64,000 nucleotides of DNA from Cricetomys ansorgei (GCA_026225945.1 JAMJFZ010002307.1:3861001-3925000); one strand, 5' to 3'. Counted from the stretch's first letter, positions 10,172-21,787 are shown. Program-made: numbers and translations. The notes: generated by a model not told the origin, from the sequence alone.

Positions 10172-11530
10172 TCTCTGGAACCTTCACTTACCCTCACTCT
10201 CTTTTTCTCAGATTCATCTCTCAGTAGTGCTAAGGCTAGCGCTCACCTCCAGCACCTCCATCCAAAAGGTCGTCTTTGGTCACTATTTTATTTATGTTTA
10301 GCCTTTAGAACGAGTCAACAGCATGACCCCACTTTGTTCTAAGACTCCTTGTTTTGCTTTTCACTGAAGATAAGTCTGCGCTTCTAGCATGACTCTCAAA
10401 GAGCCTCTGGTGGTAGTATGTGCTGAATAGATTTGTCTTGGAGAGCTATCACAAACGATTCTTACGTGAGATACATCACAATGGATATGAAAGAGCCACA
10501 CTCTTCAGCTATTTGTAGAAGAGAGAGAAGGCTCCATAGGTAAAGTGGTATGTGAGCTGGGCTTGGAATGAGTGAGGCCTGAGTCACCGTGGACGTAGTC
10601 TGCATACATTTTTGCTGCAGGGCATCGTGAATGCAAAGGTAAGCGGCATGCAGATCTTGGAGAACTTTGAATCTTTATGCTGCTTGGTTTTCTGTGACTT
10701 CCCAGACTTGGGGTAACACTGAGAAAGCATGCAGTAAAATGGGGCTACGTATTGGATGAATTAATTCACACAATATCGGCATGAAGTTGTTTGACCTAGG
10801 AGGGAGGTGATACGGAAGGGAAGAGACCAAAGCAGCCACTGAGGGAGGGATGCAGAAAAGTCGGCGTGGAGGTTGTAGCACCCAGGGAGAGACGGCAGAT
10901 GCAACTGGAAATGGACTTGGTCAGTAGGGCTTGGTGACACTGAAGAGTAACGAGGGGAAATTTTCACCACTGGATAACTGAAATTACACCATAAAACTCA
11001 CAGATAAGGGGATCAGAAAAAGCAGTTGTTTTTCTAGGTTAATTTATTTTTGGAAGACAGACAATGAGTTGTTCCAGAGTCTTTACGTGTGAGGTACCAT
11101 TGTGAACATACTAAGGAAATAGCTCTTTGCAAAGATTCTGGAAACCAGCATGGAGAGAGAGTACGAAGCTAAGTGAACTTAAACTTCATGTGACAGTTGC
11201 CTCCACAGTGGAGGGGGGGCAGTGCAGGCCTAGGGACTCCCTAGACAAGGGCAGAGTTCTGACCTCCATGTGGAATGTGAAAGGGGAGACTCCTAAGCTT
11301 CAAGTGGAGTGTGGTTCACAACCTGTGTAATCCCCATCGCAGGCTTTGGTTTCTTTTTTAATTTATTTACTTATCTTAACATTTTGCACAGCGCCTGCCA
11401 GAGACACGTACAAGAGAAGGAATCACTGAAAGATTTACCAACTCACTGGAGTGTAATCATTTTTAGATTATTCAAAGTTTTCGGAGGTACTGAGACTCAT
11501 TTGCTTGATTATCCATGCATACACTTGTTC
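10172..11530. other. No recognised feature
   Basis: Unique-looking sequence. Several overlapping open frames (10675-11330) are under 70 codons and carry no splice or protein-family signal. Confidence 0.4.
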
Positions 11531-11588
11531 GTCCATTCATGTTTTCATAGATTTGTTTGTTCATTCACTCATCCATTCACCCATTTAC
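11531..11588. repeat. Degenerate (CATT)n-like tract
   Basis: Repeated 'ttcattcactcatccattcacccattta' type words make an imperfect CATT/CATC run. Such tracts often mark the tail of an old L2 or MIR copy, but I cannot see that copy. Confidence 0.5.
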
Positions 11589-12639
11589 GTGCTAACGTGT
11601 ATTAACCCAAAGAACTCTGCCAGAGATACAGTTCCTTAATCATACTTCCTGACCACAAATGTCATAGCCTTTCAACTGAGCATTTTATTCTCACCAGTTT
11701 CCTGTTGAAGATCAGCTGCTGCAGGTCCTGCCCCTGTGAGGAATCATCATCTCAAAAGAGCTGAGCTAATTCTACAGGGAAGTGGTAGACAGTGTTGCTC
11801 ATGCTCTTCCACTGATGGGAAAGACTTACTCTCCCGGTTTGCCTTATATATTTCCTGTCAAGTCGTGAGCAAGTGGAAGATTTAAACCATCCTCTTTAGC
11901 AGTAGTTGAGCACAGTGATGTTCTAGAGATCTGCCAGATCACATTGTGCCTGAGAAGTGTTTGGGCAGGAATGCAATTTAGAAGAGTGGAGCCGGCACAT
12001 CTCTGGCTGGTGCTGGAGCACTTGCCTGGGCAGTCCCCAGGAGCAGGAGCTGACGCAGGTGTTCGGCACGGTTACTGGTGGTTTCTCTACTGGGAGAGAC
12101 GGGAGGGTTCTTAACACTGCTGTTTTGTGGTGCTAGGAATATCTGGCAAGCAATCAGCCTGGCTGCATATTTCCCTGGGGGAAAATAAAAGCCACGGGAG
12201 AGTCATCGCTGTGACCTTCTGCTGGGTAGCTGGCACAAAGGCACACCACAGGAAACTTCTCTGTTGTCATTTGGTGAACCTGTGCTTGTCAAGAGCTCCT
12301 GGATACTCTCCATTCAAGGTGGAAGTGAGTACTGAGCAGAGGCTTACCAGCTATTTCCCAGTGGTGAAACTCAACAACCAACTGATACTTTGATAAAAGG
12401 GATTTGGGGGTGGGGCACCGAGAGGAAGGAGTTTCTTTGGTTCTGTGAGCACAATTATGAGCTTCCCTGTTTACGTCTGACCCATCATACGGAAATGCTG
12501 TCACTGGCTTCATTAGCAAGCAAAGTGTTGATAACATAGTCAAATGCACAGCAGAGTTCTGGCTCTTAGGTGTCTGGACGAACTCCCAATATTAGGAATA
12601 GAAGTCAGACTGCCATTGCTTTTCTCAGGCTAACAGACG
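11589..12639. other. No recognised feature
   Basis: Non-repetitive sequence with mixed base composition. Overlapping short frames on both strands at 12127-12549 have no family signal. It may contain conserved sequence, but I cannot test that. Confidence 0.35.
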
Positions 12640-13050
12640 CCCTGCCATTAGCAGTCTGAAGGCAATTTTATTAAAATACACAGCCCTGCTGAGTTGCTCT
12701 CCACAGATAAATAAGGAAGGCAGAAAAGAAGCTTTTGTTTTAAAGTAATTATTTAAACCCTGCATTACAGGTAATTTTCTTTCGCTGGGAAAGCAAATGC
12801 TACCAGAACTGCAATACCAATTGGGTGACACCGACTCAAATAATGTGATATTGTCATTTTTAAGAGCTTAAGCAGCGTTTGATTTTTTTCCTTGAGTACA
12901 AACACAGCAAGTATCACACACATGTGCCTTACAACTGGCATTATGTTCGGAGAGAGCAGTGGGAAATTCTTATGCAGAGTTACGGAAACGTGACACACTG
13001 GCCATAAAGCTCTGGACGAATAGATTGGACCTCCAAGCACGGATTAAAAC
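12640..13050. promoter_or_regulatory. Candidate conserved non-coding element
   Basis: No repeat is detectable, and the block has features common in vertebrate developmental enhancers: homeodomain-like cores ('aagtaattatttaaa', 'ggtaatttt'), a mix of AT-rich and CpG-containing words ('tttcgctgg', 'cagcgtttg', 'ttacggaaacgtgac') and a CREB/AP-1-like 'gtgac'. This is inference from composition only; no alignment was possible. Confidence 0.3.
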
Positions 13051-13474
13051 AGGAAGGCAGAGAGCATCTTTTTATTCACCCTTCACTGTCAAGGGAAAGT
13101 AGCATTTCCACCTTTAAAAGAAACCTCTTCACAGGATGCTTGTATGTAAACCACAAGGGTTTAATAAAGGTGAACGTGTGTCAGCGGAGCCAGAGCTCTG
13201 CCCCAGTGGTAAAAATCTCAGAAAAGCTTTTCAAGATTACTCGGGTCCGTTAAATCCACCACCTTCCCTTTGCTTCTTGGAAGTGGCACATTAGTGTGGG
13301 TGAGCTCCTTACCAGGGTCCACTCGGCCCTTCTCGCAGGCAAAGTGACCTTTCCTGCCTGGGAGAGACCATGGTGTCTGCAAGGCTTGCTTGGCACTGGT
13401 GTCCAGGCCAAGTGCAGTAGCACATGTCAGGGTGTCACAGCATCAGTTCCAAGCCCACTAAGACCCTAGCTCCT

Positions 13475-13635
13475 TTTGTCATGATCTCTCCTTTTAGGCA
13501 AGTGATTAATTAGTCTTCCCTAAGCCTTTGTGTCCTTTAAAGTAGAAATAAAAAATGAAGCCAGCCCCTTGTGATGGTGAAGAGGATGAAATGAGCTGTT
13601 GTCAGAAGACTTTTGGGGTGGTATCTGGAAAGAGC
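13475..13635 (+). repeat. MIR SINE, diverged
   Basis: Sense MIR order is visible: 'ggcaagtgattaattagtc', 'taagcctttgtgtcctttaa', 'agaggatgaaatgag'. This matches 'ggcaagttacttaac...gcctcagtttcctc...gaggattaaatgag' with many changes. Confidence 0.55.
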
Positions 13636-14887
13636 GTGCTCAGGAAGTCGGGGTTTATATTTTAATATATTGTTAAGAAAATCTTATCAGATAAATTTAT
13701 GTGTTGCATGTAGCGCTGGCAGTTGGGATGAATACATCAATTAATATATGATCCCACTTCAGAGTGGAAAAAGCTAAGACACATTTAAGCAAATAACTCA
13801 TCCCTGCATACCACTTCTTGTTTTATGGGGAAAGATTTTAGAGATATAAATGGGGTGCATTTTGATCTTGTCTATGCGGGGGTGGGGGGTGGGGGTCACT
13901 GAAAAGTCCTCCTTTGTGTAGCATTAGGAAAGACTCTACTTTGTATCCTCTCCTGAGTGGTGCAACCAGAACCAACTACTACTTTTCCTAAGAATGATTT
14001 TTCCAGCCCGGTGTACATTGTATTTTAACCTCTTAAACATTGTCATCACGCTTAACTGATATCTAAGGACAGCAAGAGAAGTTACTAATTAACCACTCAT
14101 ATGATGCTTTTCTCTGCAAAAATGACTTTGGGAAGAGCTGGAGTTACAGCATGGACCTTCATGATTTGCTGACGGCCACAGACACCAGAACACACCTCTA
14201 GTGGGGGAAGGATTGCTAATAGCAAATCTTTGCCACATTCAGCCTCTGAACCATGATTCCGCCTCCTAGGAATTCCCTCCAGTGACTCATCTTCAGTAAT
14301 ATGAAAATGTGTGTGTGTTAGGTTACTTATTGTGACGGATATCTAAAAGGACATCAGTACTCCTCTATGGGACAAGAACTCAGAACACTAGAGAATCTTT
14401 ACAAGTCAGTGTCCCCACCCCAAGAAAACAAAGGGAAGGTGGTGGGTAGCACAATGGAGAGAAATGTAATATAGGATGAACATAAAAGCATGTGAGTATA
14501 CAGACTTGCTAGCTGGGGCAAAACTAAGAAGGATAAACAAGAAATTTGCAGATTGATTACTTGCATGGGCCAAGCCCTCAGGACAGCTGTTCAGCGAATG
14601 GGACCAGTGAGGCAGTAAAGGGGGGGGGGTGCATGTATCGGACTGTCGTTTAACTCTGTCATTGTTCTGCTCCTTAGAACCGTGCTGGTATTTCATAGAA
14701 TAAAACAAAAAGTCTAAAATGAACCAGAGAGTTTATGGATTCCCACAAGGAACACAAAATATAGCAAGCAAAGAGAACTATGAGGAGGAATTATGGAGAA
14801 GAGAGATGGGGGAGAGATAAGGCAGGCAGTGTTAACCAAGCAGTGTTTGAACTCTTGAATCTACCATTAAAAGTACAGCAGAGAGTG
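13636..14887. other. No recognised feature; G-rich spot
   Basis: Holds a G5-T-G6-T-G5 run at 13878-13895 and a G8-9 run near 14622. No exon or repeat family is recognised. The 100-codon - frame at 14406-14708 has no family signal. Confidence 0.4.
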
Positions 14888-14955
14888 GGATATATTTAGG
14901 GCTTCTGCACCTGCTATGCACAAAAGCTTTAGCTTCAATTCCCAGTACTGCCAGT
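14888..14955 (+). repeat. ID-like SINE fragment
   Basis: The segment ends in 'agcttcaattcccagtactgcc', which matches the B-box end of an ID/tRNA-Ala-derived SINE ('ggttcaatccccagtac'), and is preceded by a decayed 'tagggcttctgcacctgc' A-box part. It is weak at its 5' side. Confidence 0.5.
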
Positions 14956-15631
14956 TAATCAAACAGTCAACCAACTGTGTTCACTAATTCATGTATTTAT
15001 GCTTCACATGGTACTGGCCACTGCTTCTGCTCTTCACCATAGTAAGAGTTAGAACTTTGGAAAGTGACTCAGATATACTGTAGGATCTTGAATGGGAGAC
15101 ATCTTTTCTCACTGTTAAAGGCAGGTGAGTGTCTTGTAAAAACCCTCTTGAGTTGGATTATAACCTGAAATATTGATAAAAGTATGTATTGCAGCTATGA
15201 ATACCATATAGAAAAAGAGGTGCACGTGTCTCTCTCTATGTAGTCCTAGCTCTGTCTGCAGAGAGGGCCTGAAAGCAGGTGCACATGACAGTGGTGAACA
15301 CACTGGTCTCTACACCTTCATACTAAGTACTATTCTCAGTGAGAGAAACCAAGAATCCTCATAGACACGAATGACTAGCAGCTGGACTCACAGGAATGAA
15401 TGTCGAAGATCTGTAAGATTGTGCTACCAGAAGTTTCGGAAGGGCTGAAAAGCAAGCAAGCAACTTGGAGTGGCTTCTGACTGCCTACTGTGTGTCCTCT
15501 ATGGAAGAAAATGGTTACAGGCAGGGGTCAGACGCAGTTATCCATAAAGTTGTTTAAGTTCCTGAATAAGTAAGTGAGAAAGGAAAGAACATCCTTTAAG
15601 CCATAGAATGCTAACCAATAAATGAAGAAAT

Positions 15632-15869
15632 GGGACTGGGGGAGACTGGAAGGACGGCTCAGTGGTTGAGAGCACTGGCTGCTCTTACAGGGGACCCAGG
15701 TTTGATTCTCAGCACCCACACTGGGCACCTCACCACTGTCTGCAGCTCCAGCTCCAGGAGAATTCAAAACTCCGTTCTGGGCCTCACGGACACTGCAAGC
15801 ATGTGCTACAGCACATCAAGACAAGCAGGCACATACATTAGTGTAAATAAAAATTTTAAAAATAAATAG
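15632..15869 (+). repeat. B2/B3-type SINE
   Basis: Sense orientation with A box 'ggctcagtggttgagag', 'cactggctgctcttacagg', B box 'ggtttgattctcag', 'cacccaca', and a late 'gtaaataaaaattttaaaaa' tail. Full length. The + open frame at 15630-15869 and the - frame over it are read-through of this SINE. Confidence 0.9.
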
Positions 15870-16196
15870 AAGGAATGGTAGAGATAGAAAGTAAGTATTT
15901 GGTAAATGTTGCAGTAATAATTCATTCAGGCTGGATCATCCAGCAGGCATGAAATTTATAGGTGGAAAATAACCAGTATTATGTTCACATGGTGACAAAA
16001 AATTTTATGCCTCTAGTGTGTATTAGTGACAAGAAGCAAAGCAGCGCTTTTCTAATGGAGGACCTAGCAGACAGAAACCAAGACACAGTCAGAGTTAGCA
16101 TCACCCGTTAGGATTCGTCAGTGTCACCTACTTCTGCAGTGATCCACAGAAATGAACCATGACTCTGATGTTCTTCTTAATAATATATAACCCAAT

Positions 16197-16440
16197 GCTG
16201 GGGCCGTGTCTCAGTCAGGAAAATGCCCACTGTATATGCATGAGGGCCTGGGTGAGATTCCCCAAAACCTACTTGAAAAGCCAAGTATGATGGTATATGT
16301 TTATGATACTTGCACAAAGAAGGTAGAGGCACGTGGGTCTCTGGGGCTCACTGGTATGCCAGCCCAGCCTAACTGGCACATTCTAGGGCAGCAAGAGACC
16401 CTGTCACAAAGAGCCAAGGTGCTAGGTATATGCCTTGATT
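16197..16440 (+). repeat. Long tRNA-derived SINE (B3A/B4-like)
   Basis: Sense copy with 'ctcagtcaggaaaatgccc', 'catgagggcctgggtgag', 'gtatgatggtatatg', 'gtagaggcacgtggg', 'tctctggggctcac', 'gccagcccagccta' and 'gagaccctgtcac'. This is the long tRNA-SINE type in rodents with a central 'tggggctcgctggccagcc' region; the exact subfamily is uncertain. Its tail leads into the CA/TG tract that follows. Confidence 0.75.
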
Positions 16441-16555
16441 GACATCAAGCTTTAACATACATGCACATATATGTGTCTGTGCATTCTCTCAATACACGCA
16501 CACACATCACACACACATCAAACACACACCTATATGTGTGTGGTTGTGTGTGTGA

Positions 16556-16608
<53 letters not shown>

Positions 16609-16632
16609 GAATATATATATATTCATAATGAA
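16441..16632. repeat. CA / TG / TA microsatellite with AT palindrome
   Basis: Imperfect (CA)n up to about 16530 is followed by (TG)n at 16556-16596 and (TA)n, then 'gaatatatatatattc', a self-complementary stretch. CA followed by TG makes an inverted repeat that could fold. Likely grown from the tail of the preceding SINE. Confidence 0.9.
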
Positions 16633-16640
16633 ATATGAGA

Positions 16641-17719
16641 CAGGCAGAATTGAGTGAAGTGTTTCACATCACCAGGCAGTGTCTTAATAATGCTCCTGAG
16701 AGCCTGAGGCTGAGGACTGCCCAAATGGAAAGAAACCATCAGTTTCTGGGAAAAGGTAGCAGTGGACAGTTGTAGTGATTCTAAGAAGGCCTGCAGCTAG
16801 CTAATAGTCATGTGGATTTATTGCTTTGTTCTTTGTACCAGGGTTCTGTGGGATACTAATATGTGGGGAGGATGGGAAACAACATTCAGTATCTGTGGAT
16901 GTTACTTTCGCAGTATTTGCTTAAGTCTGAAAGTACGACAAAATTGAATGCGAAGTTGAAATTGCATTGTTAACATGCATGCCTCAAATAAGACAGGTGA
17001 GTGCCTCACGCATCCTTTGTTATCGTGTGGAAAAGTGTTTGCTACAGGTGTGAGAGTGATAACAGGAAGTGAAAAACCACAATAGATCACCAGGACCACA
17101 TTGTGACTGGTGCTCATTCTGCTAAACGGTCCTTTCTCACAACCCGCAAGTTTCAAGGGAATCTTCTGTGCCTTTTTTATGTTGCTAGTCTGTCAGGAGA
17201 GCAGGAGTAGAGATTTGCTGTATGGCTTCTGCTTGTTCACACCAGTGGAGGAGAGCAGCCTTGTTCATGGAACTCAGAACAAGAATTTTCAGAAGCCTTC
17301 ACAGGGAGATCGAGATGTAATGACAATGCAGGGCCGAGCGCATTTTAGTGGATGTTAAACTCCATGTTAAAGAGTGTTCACTGGAGGCAGAGCAGCACTA
17401 ATGTATTGTCTCCGTGGACACGCGAGGAGGTCTCTACCGTAGCCAAAGCTGACTGGGAAATACAGTGTGAAGCTCACAGAACAGCCATGCAAAATCTACA
17501 GTAAGAGTTGTGGACAGTCCTTATTTCAAACCTCATGACAGCTCTGAAGGACCATGATGGATTAACAGCAATGCTGAGTCGCCCAGAGACTCTGGACCAA
17601 CCGCTTATTTTCCATATGTTAATGGTAAAAAGTTTCACGTTCGAAGATGTCGTAAGATGCATGTGGAAAGAAAGACACTATATTATCCCTGAGGACATTT
17701 AAATGATTCAGCACTGGCC
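16641..17719. other. No recognised feature
   Basis: Unique-looking sequence. Paired opposite-strand frames at 16902-17358 and 17474-17702 lack splice or family evidence. Confidence 0.4.
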
Positions 17720-17795
17720 TCTGTGATTTCCCTAGTCACACAGCTAGGAAATCATCCTGAATAAAGATGTTCCAGACTCAATGTTCACGTGGCCT
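17720..17795 (-). repeat. Possible MIR fragment
   Basis: 'cctagtcacacagctaggaaatca' resembles the antisense MIR core 'ggtcacacagctagtaagtgg'. Only about 50-70 bases can be followed. Confidence 0.35.
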
Positions 17796-18451
17796 AGAAC
17801 ACAGCTAGAACACCTCATTCACAAACCTTCTTTCTCCGTCCGGAGACTGCCTAATGTGACATAAAGTCTCTGTAAGGACAGCTTGCATATTCTTTAAACA
17901 AGAAGAAAAGTAACAGCTGATTCTATTAGATTTTTGAAGGCAACGCCAAACTGTAACTTCAAACTGGATAAAATACCAATTCCACCTTTATATACAGTAT
18001 GGAGTAGACATGCTTTCACCAGATGACAATCCATAACTTTTACAAGTCAGGTCCTCGAAAAGTTCAGTGTCAGTGTCTTTTAACAGAAATATTGTAGGCC
18101 TCACCCACAAGCCCCAAGTTATAGCAGTCAGGAATTTTCAGTCACTGTCAGCCGGGGAAGGGGTTATTTCACAGAATGTCTGGGGAGTTATCTTTCTTGA
18201 ATGTAGTTCTCTAATAGTCCAGTACTACCCAGAGACCTAGAAGTCAGATTGCTAAGTCAGGTTCAAAGGAGGAGACCACCTCTAAAACCTCAAACAGTAA
18301 CTGAGTTATGTTCTTCTGAGGAGACACTGGTTAGTGGTCAGAAAAGAAAGGATGATTTGAATCAAATGTTCATCACTGGAGAATCCTGGGGATATTAGGA
18401 ATTAGGGGCAGTGGCGGAATTAGCTTAAGTGAAATTATCTTAAGTGAAAAA
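17796..18451. other. No recognised feature
   Basis: Non-repetitive AT-leaning sequence. A copied word 'cttaagtgaaa' occurs twice at about 18423-18449, just before the minisatellite. Confidence 0.4.
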
Positions 18452-18601
18452 CAGAACCGTTGGTGTGTGTGAGGGAGTATATGTGCGTGTATATATGTGT
18501 GCAGAACTGTTGGTGTGTGTGAGGGGGTATATGTGCGTGTATATATGTGTGCAGAACTGTTGGTGTGTGTGAGGGCGTATATGTGCATGTATGTACGTGT
18601 G
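18452..18601. repeat. Minisatellite, three 50-base units
   Basis: Units begin at 18452, 18502 and 18552 with 'cagaac[c/t]gttggtgtgtgtg' and continue 'aggg[a/g/c]gtatatgtgc[g/a]tgta'. Period is exactly 50 bases; the third copy is the most changed at its end. All three - strand frames stay open for 60-70 codons only because the unit lacks stops (His/Thr-rich peptide), so they are not genes. Confidence 0.95.
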
Positions 18602-18663
18602 CCCCCTGTGTGCTGTGGGCCACAGGCTGACTTTGGCTACCACCCTCTATTACTCTCTATATT

Positions 18664-18868
18664 TCTTTTTTAAGGCAAGGTCTCTCACTGAACCCGGAGC
18701 TCACTGCTTAAGTCAGTGACTGCGGGATCCTCTTAACCTCTTCCCCAGTGCTGACGTTACAGGTATAGACCGTCACCCCCAGACTTTTATGTGGTTGTTG
18801 GGGATCTGAACTCAAATCCTCCAACATTCACAGCAAGCTCTTTATTCACTAAGCCATCTTCCTAACCC
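18664..18868 (-). repeat. Long tRNA-derived SINE (B3A/B4-like), antisense
   Basis: Antisense words include 'aggcaaggtctctcactgaa', 'cccggagctcactgc', 'cagtgctgacgttacaggta', 'ttatgtggttgttggggatc', 'tgaactcaaatcctccaac', and the inverted A-box end 'cactaagccatcttcctaac'. Same type as the copies at 16197, 25140, 34416 and 51540. Confidence 0.75.
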
Positions 18869-19074
18869 TCAAATGGCTTTTAAAACAGAATATGGTTGGG
18901 ACAAACATTGACTGTGCTGTTCTGTCTAGTACGAGGGTCAGCCCCCAGAGCCTAGATTCCTGAAGAACCTTGGGGCATTGATGCTAGAGAAACCTCTTCT
19001 TCCCACAGATCCAGGATTAATGAACAATTTACTATTAACATTCACTATTACAAATGATGCTAAATTTAGTAGTT

Positions 19075-19225
19075 ACTCTAGCCACTCAAGGTTGAGAGAG
19101 CAACAGAAAATTGTAGAGCTGGAGAGTCTCACTCAGCTACATCACGAGGGTTTTGTAGACAGGGATCCAAAGTGCAGAGAGGTTAGATTTTGTACGTTTT
19201 ACAGAGTTAATACGTGACAGATCCA
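19075..19225 (-). repeat. Possible MIR or L2 fragment
   Basis: 'aaagtgcagagaggttagat' and 'ttacagagttaatacgtgaca' resemble antisense MIR/L2 end sequence ('ctcagagaggttaagt...cacacagctaa'). Strongly decayed. Confidence 0.35.
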
Positions 19226-19599
19226 GAAAAAAAAATGTGCCCAGATTTCCTGATTCCTGGCCCAGTTTTCATTCCACAATGGCATGGTGCCTCACGACAC
19301 ATATGAGATTAGAGCAAAATTTTATTTGTTGAAATGCGAGTGAAGTGTTGTTGGTCCGTGAGTGGTGTTTTGTGGGGAAGGAATGAGGTCACTCTGTGTG
19401 TTTTGCCCTTACAGTTTTCGTTTGGCAGACTAACACTAATAAAGGAGTAAAGGCCCCTTATTACAAACCAGTGAGGTCCTGGATTCTGCTGGTATTTGTG
19501 TCTGCCTCTGTCTGCCAGTGGCTTGGAAGTCACCTGCTTCCTTGAGAATACATGCACGCATGTCTTTGAGTTCTTGGCACTTGAGATCCACTCCACTAA

Positions 19600-20110
19600 G
19601 TGACTAATCTAAGAAATGGCCTCTCTTGTTAGGTGCGCTGGATCCTGAACGCCTTCTGATTGCTAGGCAGTGGCAGTGGTGGTGGCGGCGGCGCCACTGG
19701 CAGGCAGGGATTGAATTGCCATCATTTGGCTTTAACAGGAGATAGAGTCTTGTCTCCAACACAAGCCTGAGCCAAGGTACTGTCTCCTTTCTTCTAATTT
19801 TAGTCGGAGTCATTGGCACTGATCATACCTAGACAGGCTAGCGTTATCTCTACCCAGCGCAATCTGCTGGGATGGGCCGGCTTCCAAGCCGTTCAGCTGA
19901 ACCCCCCTGATTTTACCAAACAGAGATATGATTGGATGTGGAGGGCATGAGCTTTCGCCCTTTCCATTAGAAGTCACCCATTCAGACATCACGATTCTAA
20001 GTTTAATTGGTTCAATGTATGACTCAGACAGAACCGGCTGTTACGACTGAAAATTGCGGCACGCTTTAATTGTAGGTCAGGAAGTAATTACTCTGGCATT
20101 CTGGTGCTGG
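19600..20110. promoter_or_regulatory. Candidate conserved non-coding element, CpG-retaining
   Basis: No repeat is detectable over 500 bases. CpGs are kept at a higher level than around it (for example 'ggtggcggcggcgcc', 'gtcggagtc', 'gctagcgttatc', 'ttacgactg', 'ttgcggcacgc') and homeodomain-like cores are frequent ('tttaattgg', 'ctttaattgt', 'agtaattact'). A GGC-type run sits at 19677-19692. The pattern suits an old enhancer. It is inference from composition; the - frames across it (19604-19992) show no protein family. Confidence 0.38.
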
Positions 20111-20274
20111 GACATGGATATTGATATGTTTAACTGTCAAGGAGGGAGAGAAAGTGAACCATGCTGCCCATTTCCAGCCCTTCCTGATTTTGTTCTGGAC
20201 TGCTATAACAAGGCCCTGGAAGGGTCTCTAGTCCCAAGCTTCGGTCCGCAGGTCTCACATGGCCTCAGTCACAG

Positions 20275-20673
20275 GTGTCTGCGTTGTGGCTGGTAAATGG
20301 CTCTCCCTACAACAGCCCCTCGGGAACCATCACACTCTCCTTCAACTGTCAGACCACTGGAGAAGAGAGAACAGCACCTTCTTCTGGACTTGACCCCTGT
20401 GTAGCTGTCCCTGTGACCCTTTCTCCCCTTATTGTGATGGTCTGCACCACTGCTGTCTCGTTGCTTATAGTGGGGGAGCTGGGCAATATTCTCTTTATGC
20501 TGGAAGCCCACATAACAAGGGACTCTGTTATTTCCTACACATATACCCACCCCTCTCTTCTGCAAGAGTTAGGATGCAGGGGCCCTTATATTAACTATAA
20601 GGTCTCTTCCTTCAATGGATCTTCCTTCACCTTCAATCAAAAGTTCCTAAAATGTCCTGGATCGCCTTTCTGA
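20275..20673 (+). other. Unassigned 132-codon open frame
   Basis: The frame is one of the longest here that is not a CA/TG read-through. It starts MSALWLVNGS and has a hydrophobic central segment (VMVCTTAVSLLIVGELGNIL, roughly residues 54-73) that looks like a membrane span. There is no Kozak support beyond a plain ATG, no family that I recognise, no poly(A) tract or flanking duplication of a retrogene, and a 98-codon frame runs opposite. Its end abuts the LTR at 20676. It could be chance, or a remnant of an unrecognised element. Confidence 0.2.
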
Positions 20674-20675
20674 CA

Positions 20676-21067
20676 GTGTAATAAAACACTCCGACAAATG
20701 TAGGGGAGAAAGAGTTTATTTTAGCTCACAGTTCCATGGAGTACAGTTCATCATCACAAGGTGGTCAAGGTGACAGGCACTTGAAGCAGTTGGTCATATC
20801 CATTTAAGAGCAGAGAGAAAGAATTCATACCTGTCTGCTCAGCTCATTTTCTCTACTTTTGTACAGTTCAGGATCCAAACCTAGGGATTGGTGTCACCCA
20901 TACTGGACAGATTACTCTGATTATCCACATCAAGTAACAAAATCAAGGAAATCTACTCTACCTTCAGACATGCCCACAGGGCAGACTAATCTGAAAAATC
21001 CTTAATTAAGACTCTCTTCTCAGACGATTCTAGATTGTGTCAAGTGGATAATTAATATTAACCAGCA
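20676..21067 (-). mobile_element. MaLR-like solo LTR, antisense
   Basis: Read antisense, it has the layout of a rodent 350-400-base repeat seen several times in this window: right end '...gattgtgtcaagtggataat' (from 'gtcaagttgac'), middle 'gattggtgtcacccatact', left part 'agaaagagtttattttagctc' (inverse of an AATAAA-type polyadenylation region). Two sister copies at 46744 and 53400 have LTR ends and target duplications, so I class this as LTR. Family name (MTD/MTE-like) is tentative. No internal coding region is present. Confidence 0.6.
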
Positions 21068-21442
21068 CATACAATATCCAGCATCATTTCTAATTGTGCA
21101 AGAACAGGAATTTTTCACTCGTAAAAGCATGAGTTTTTCTCTCTCCACTGGTTCCTGGTGTGACCCCAGATAGAAATACTTTCATGCAATGAAGAGAAGC
21201 ACAGGCCAGGTTAATGATGTCATTATGTTGAGGATTCAGTGGTGAGTAAAGGAGACAGAGTCCCCAACCTCATGGGGATCTCAGAGATTTCCCATGGAGT
21301 TTATTAGTGTTTTACATTCTACAAAACCTAAAAAAATCTATGCACTCAAAAACAAAACATTTTGGAATAGACATTTCCAGATAACGACCAAAGAACATGT
21401 TTAGATTTCATGAAAAAGAAAATAGAGACTGTGAATTGCTAT

Positions 21443-21760
21443 TAGTCAGCTTTCAGCTACTGTAACTAACACCTGTGCTGACAAACTCAGGAAGAGGAGA
21501 GGTTCATTCTGTCTCAGTGTTTTGTAGACTCTGGTCTGTAGTGACACTGGATGGAATGTGTAGTGGAGCCAAGCTGCAGGACACAGACAGAAAAGGAAGA
21601 AGAGACTAAAGTCTTGCTGTCCCATCTAGCATATGACCCCCAATGGCTGGAAGATCTTCCAGCAGGTTCCTTCTTAAAGGTTCCACCAGAATCCAATAAC
21701 TACATAGTAGGAACCAAGCTGTGTGAAGCACTTGGATCTTTGGGAAAACTCAAAATTAAA
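21443..21760 (-). mobile_element. Diverged MaLR-type LTR remnant, antisense
   Basis: 'attagtcagctttcagctac', 'ggttcattctgtctcagtg', 'aaggttccaccagaatcc' and 'aagcacttggatctttggg' follow the reverse complement of an old MST/MLT-like MaLR LTR. Edges are uncertain and identity is low. The + frame at 21551-21766 lies inside it and is not a gene. Confidence 0.45.
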
Positions 21761-21787
21761 CTATAAAGATCATATACCAATAACATG

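Noticed and set aside
15632..15869. Possible Pol III gene with A and B boxes
   Set aside because: It matches a B2/B3 SINE over its full length.
18373..18643. Three overlapping - strand frames with His/Thr-rich repeats
   Set aside because: They come from the 50-base minisatellite, which lacks stops on that strand.
20676..21067. Assignment of the ~380-base repeat family to a hAT-type DNA transposon
   Set aside because: Sister copies at 46744 and 53400 have TG...CA ends, 5-base target duplications and a polyadenylation signal, which fit an LTR better. A database search should confirm.
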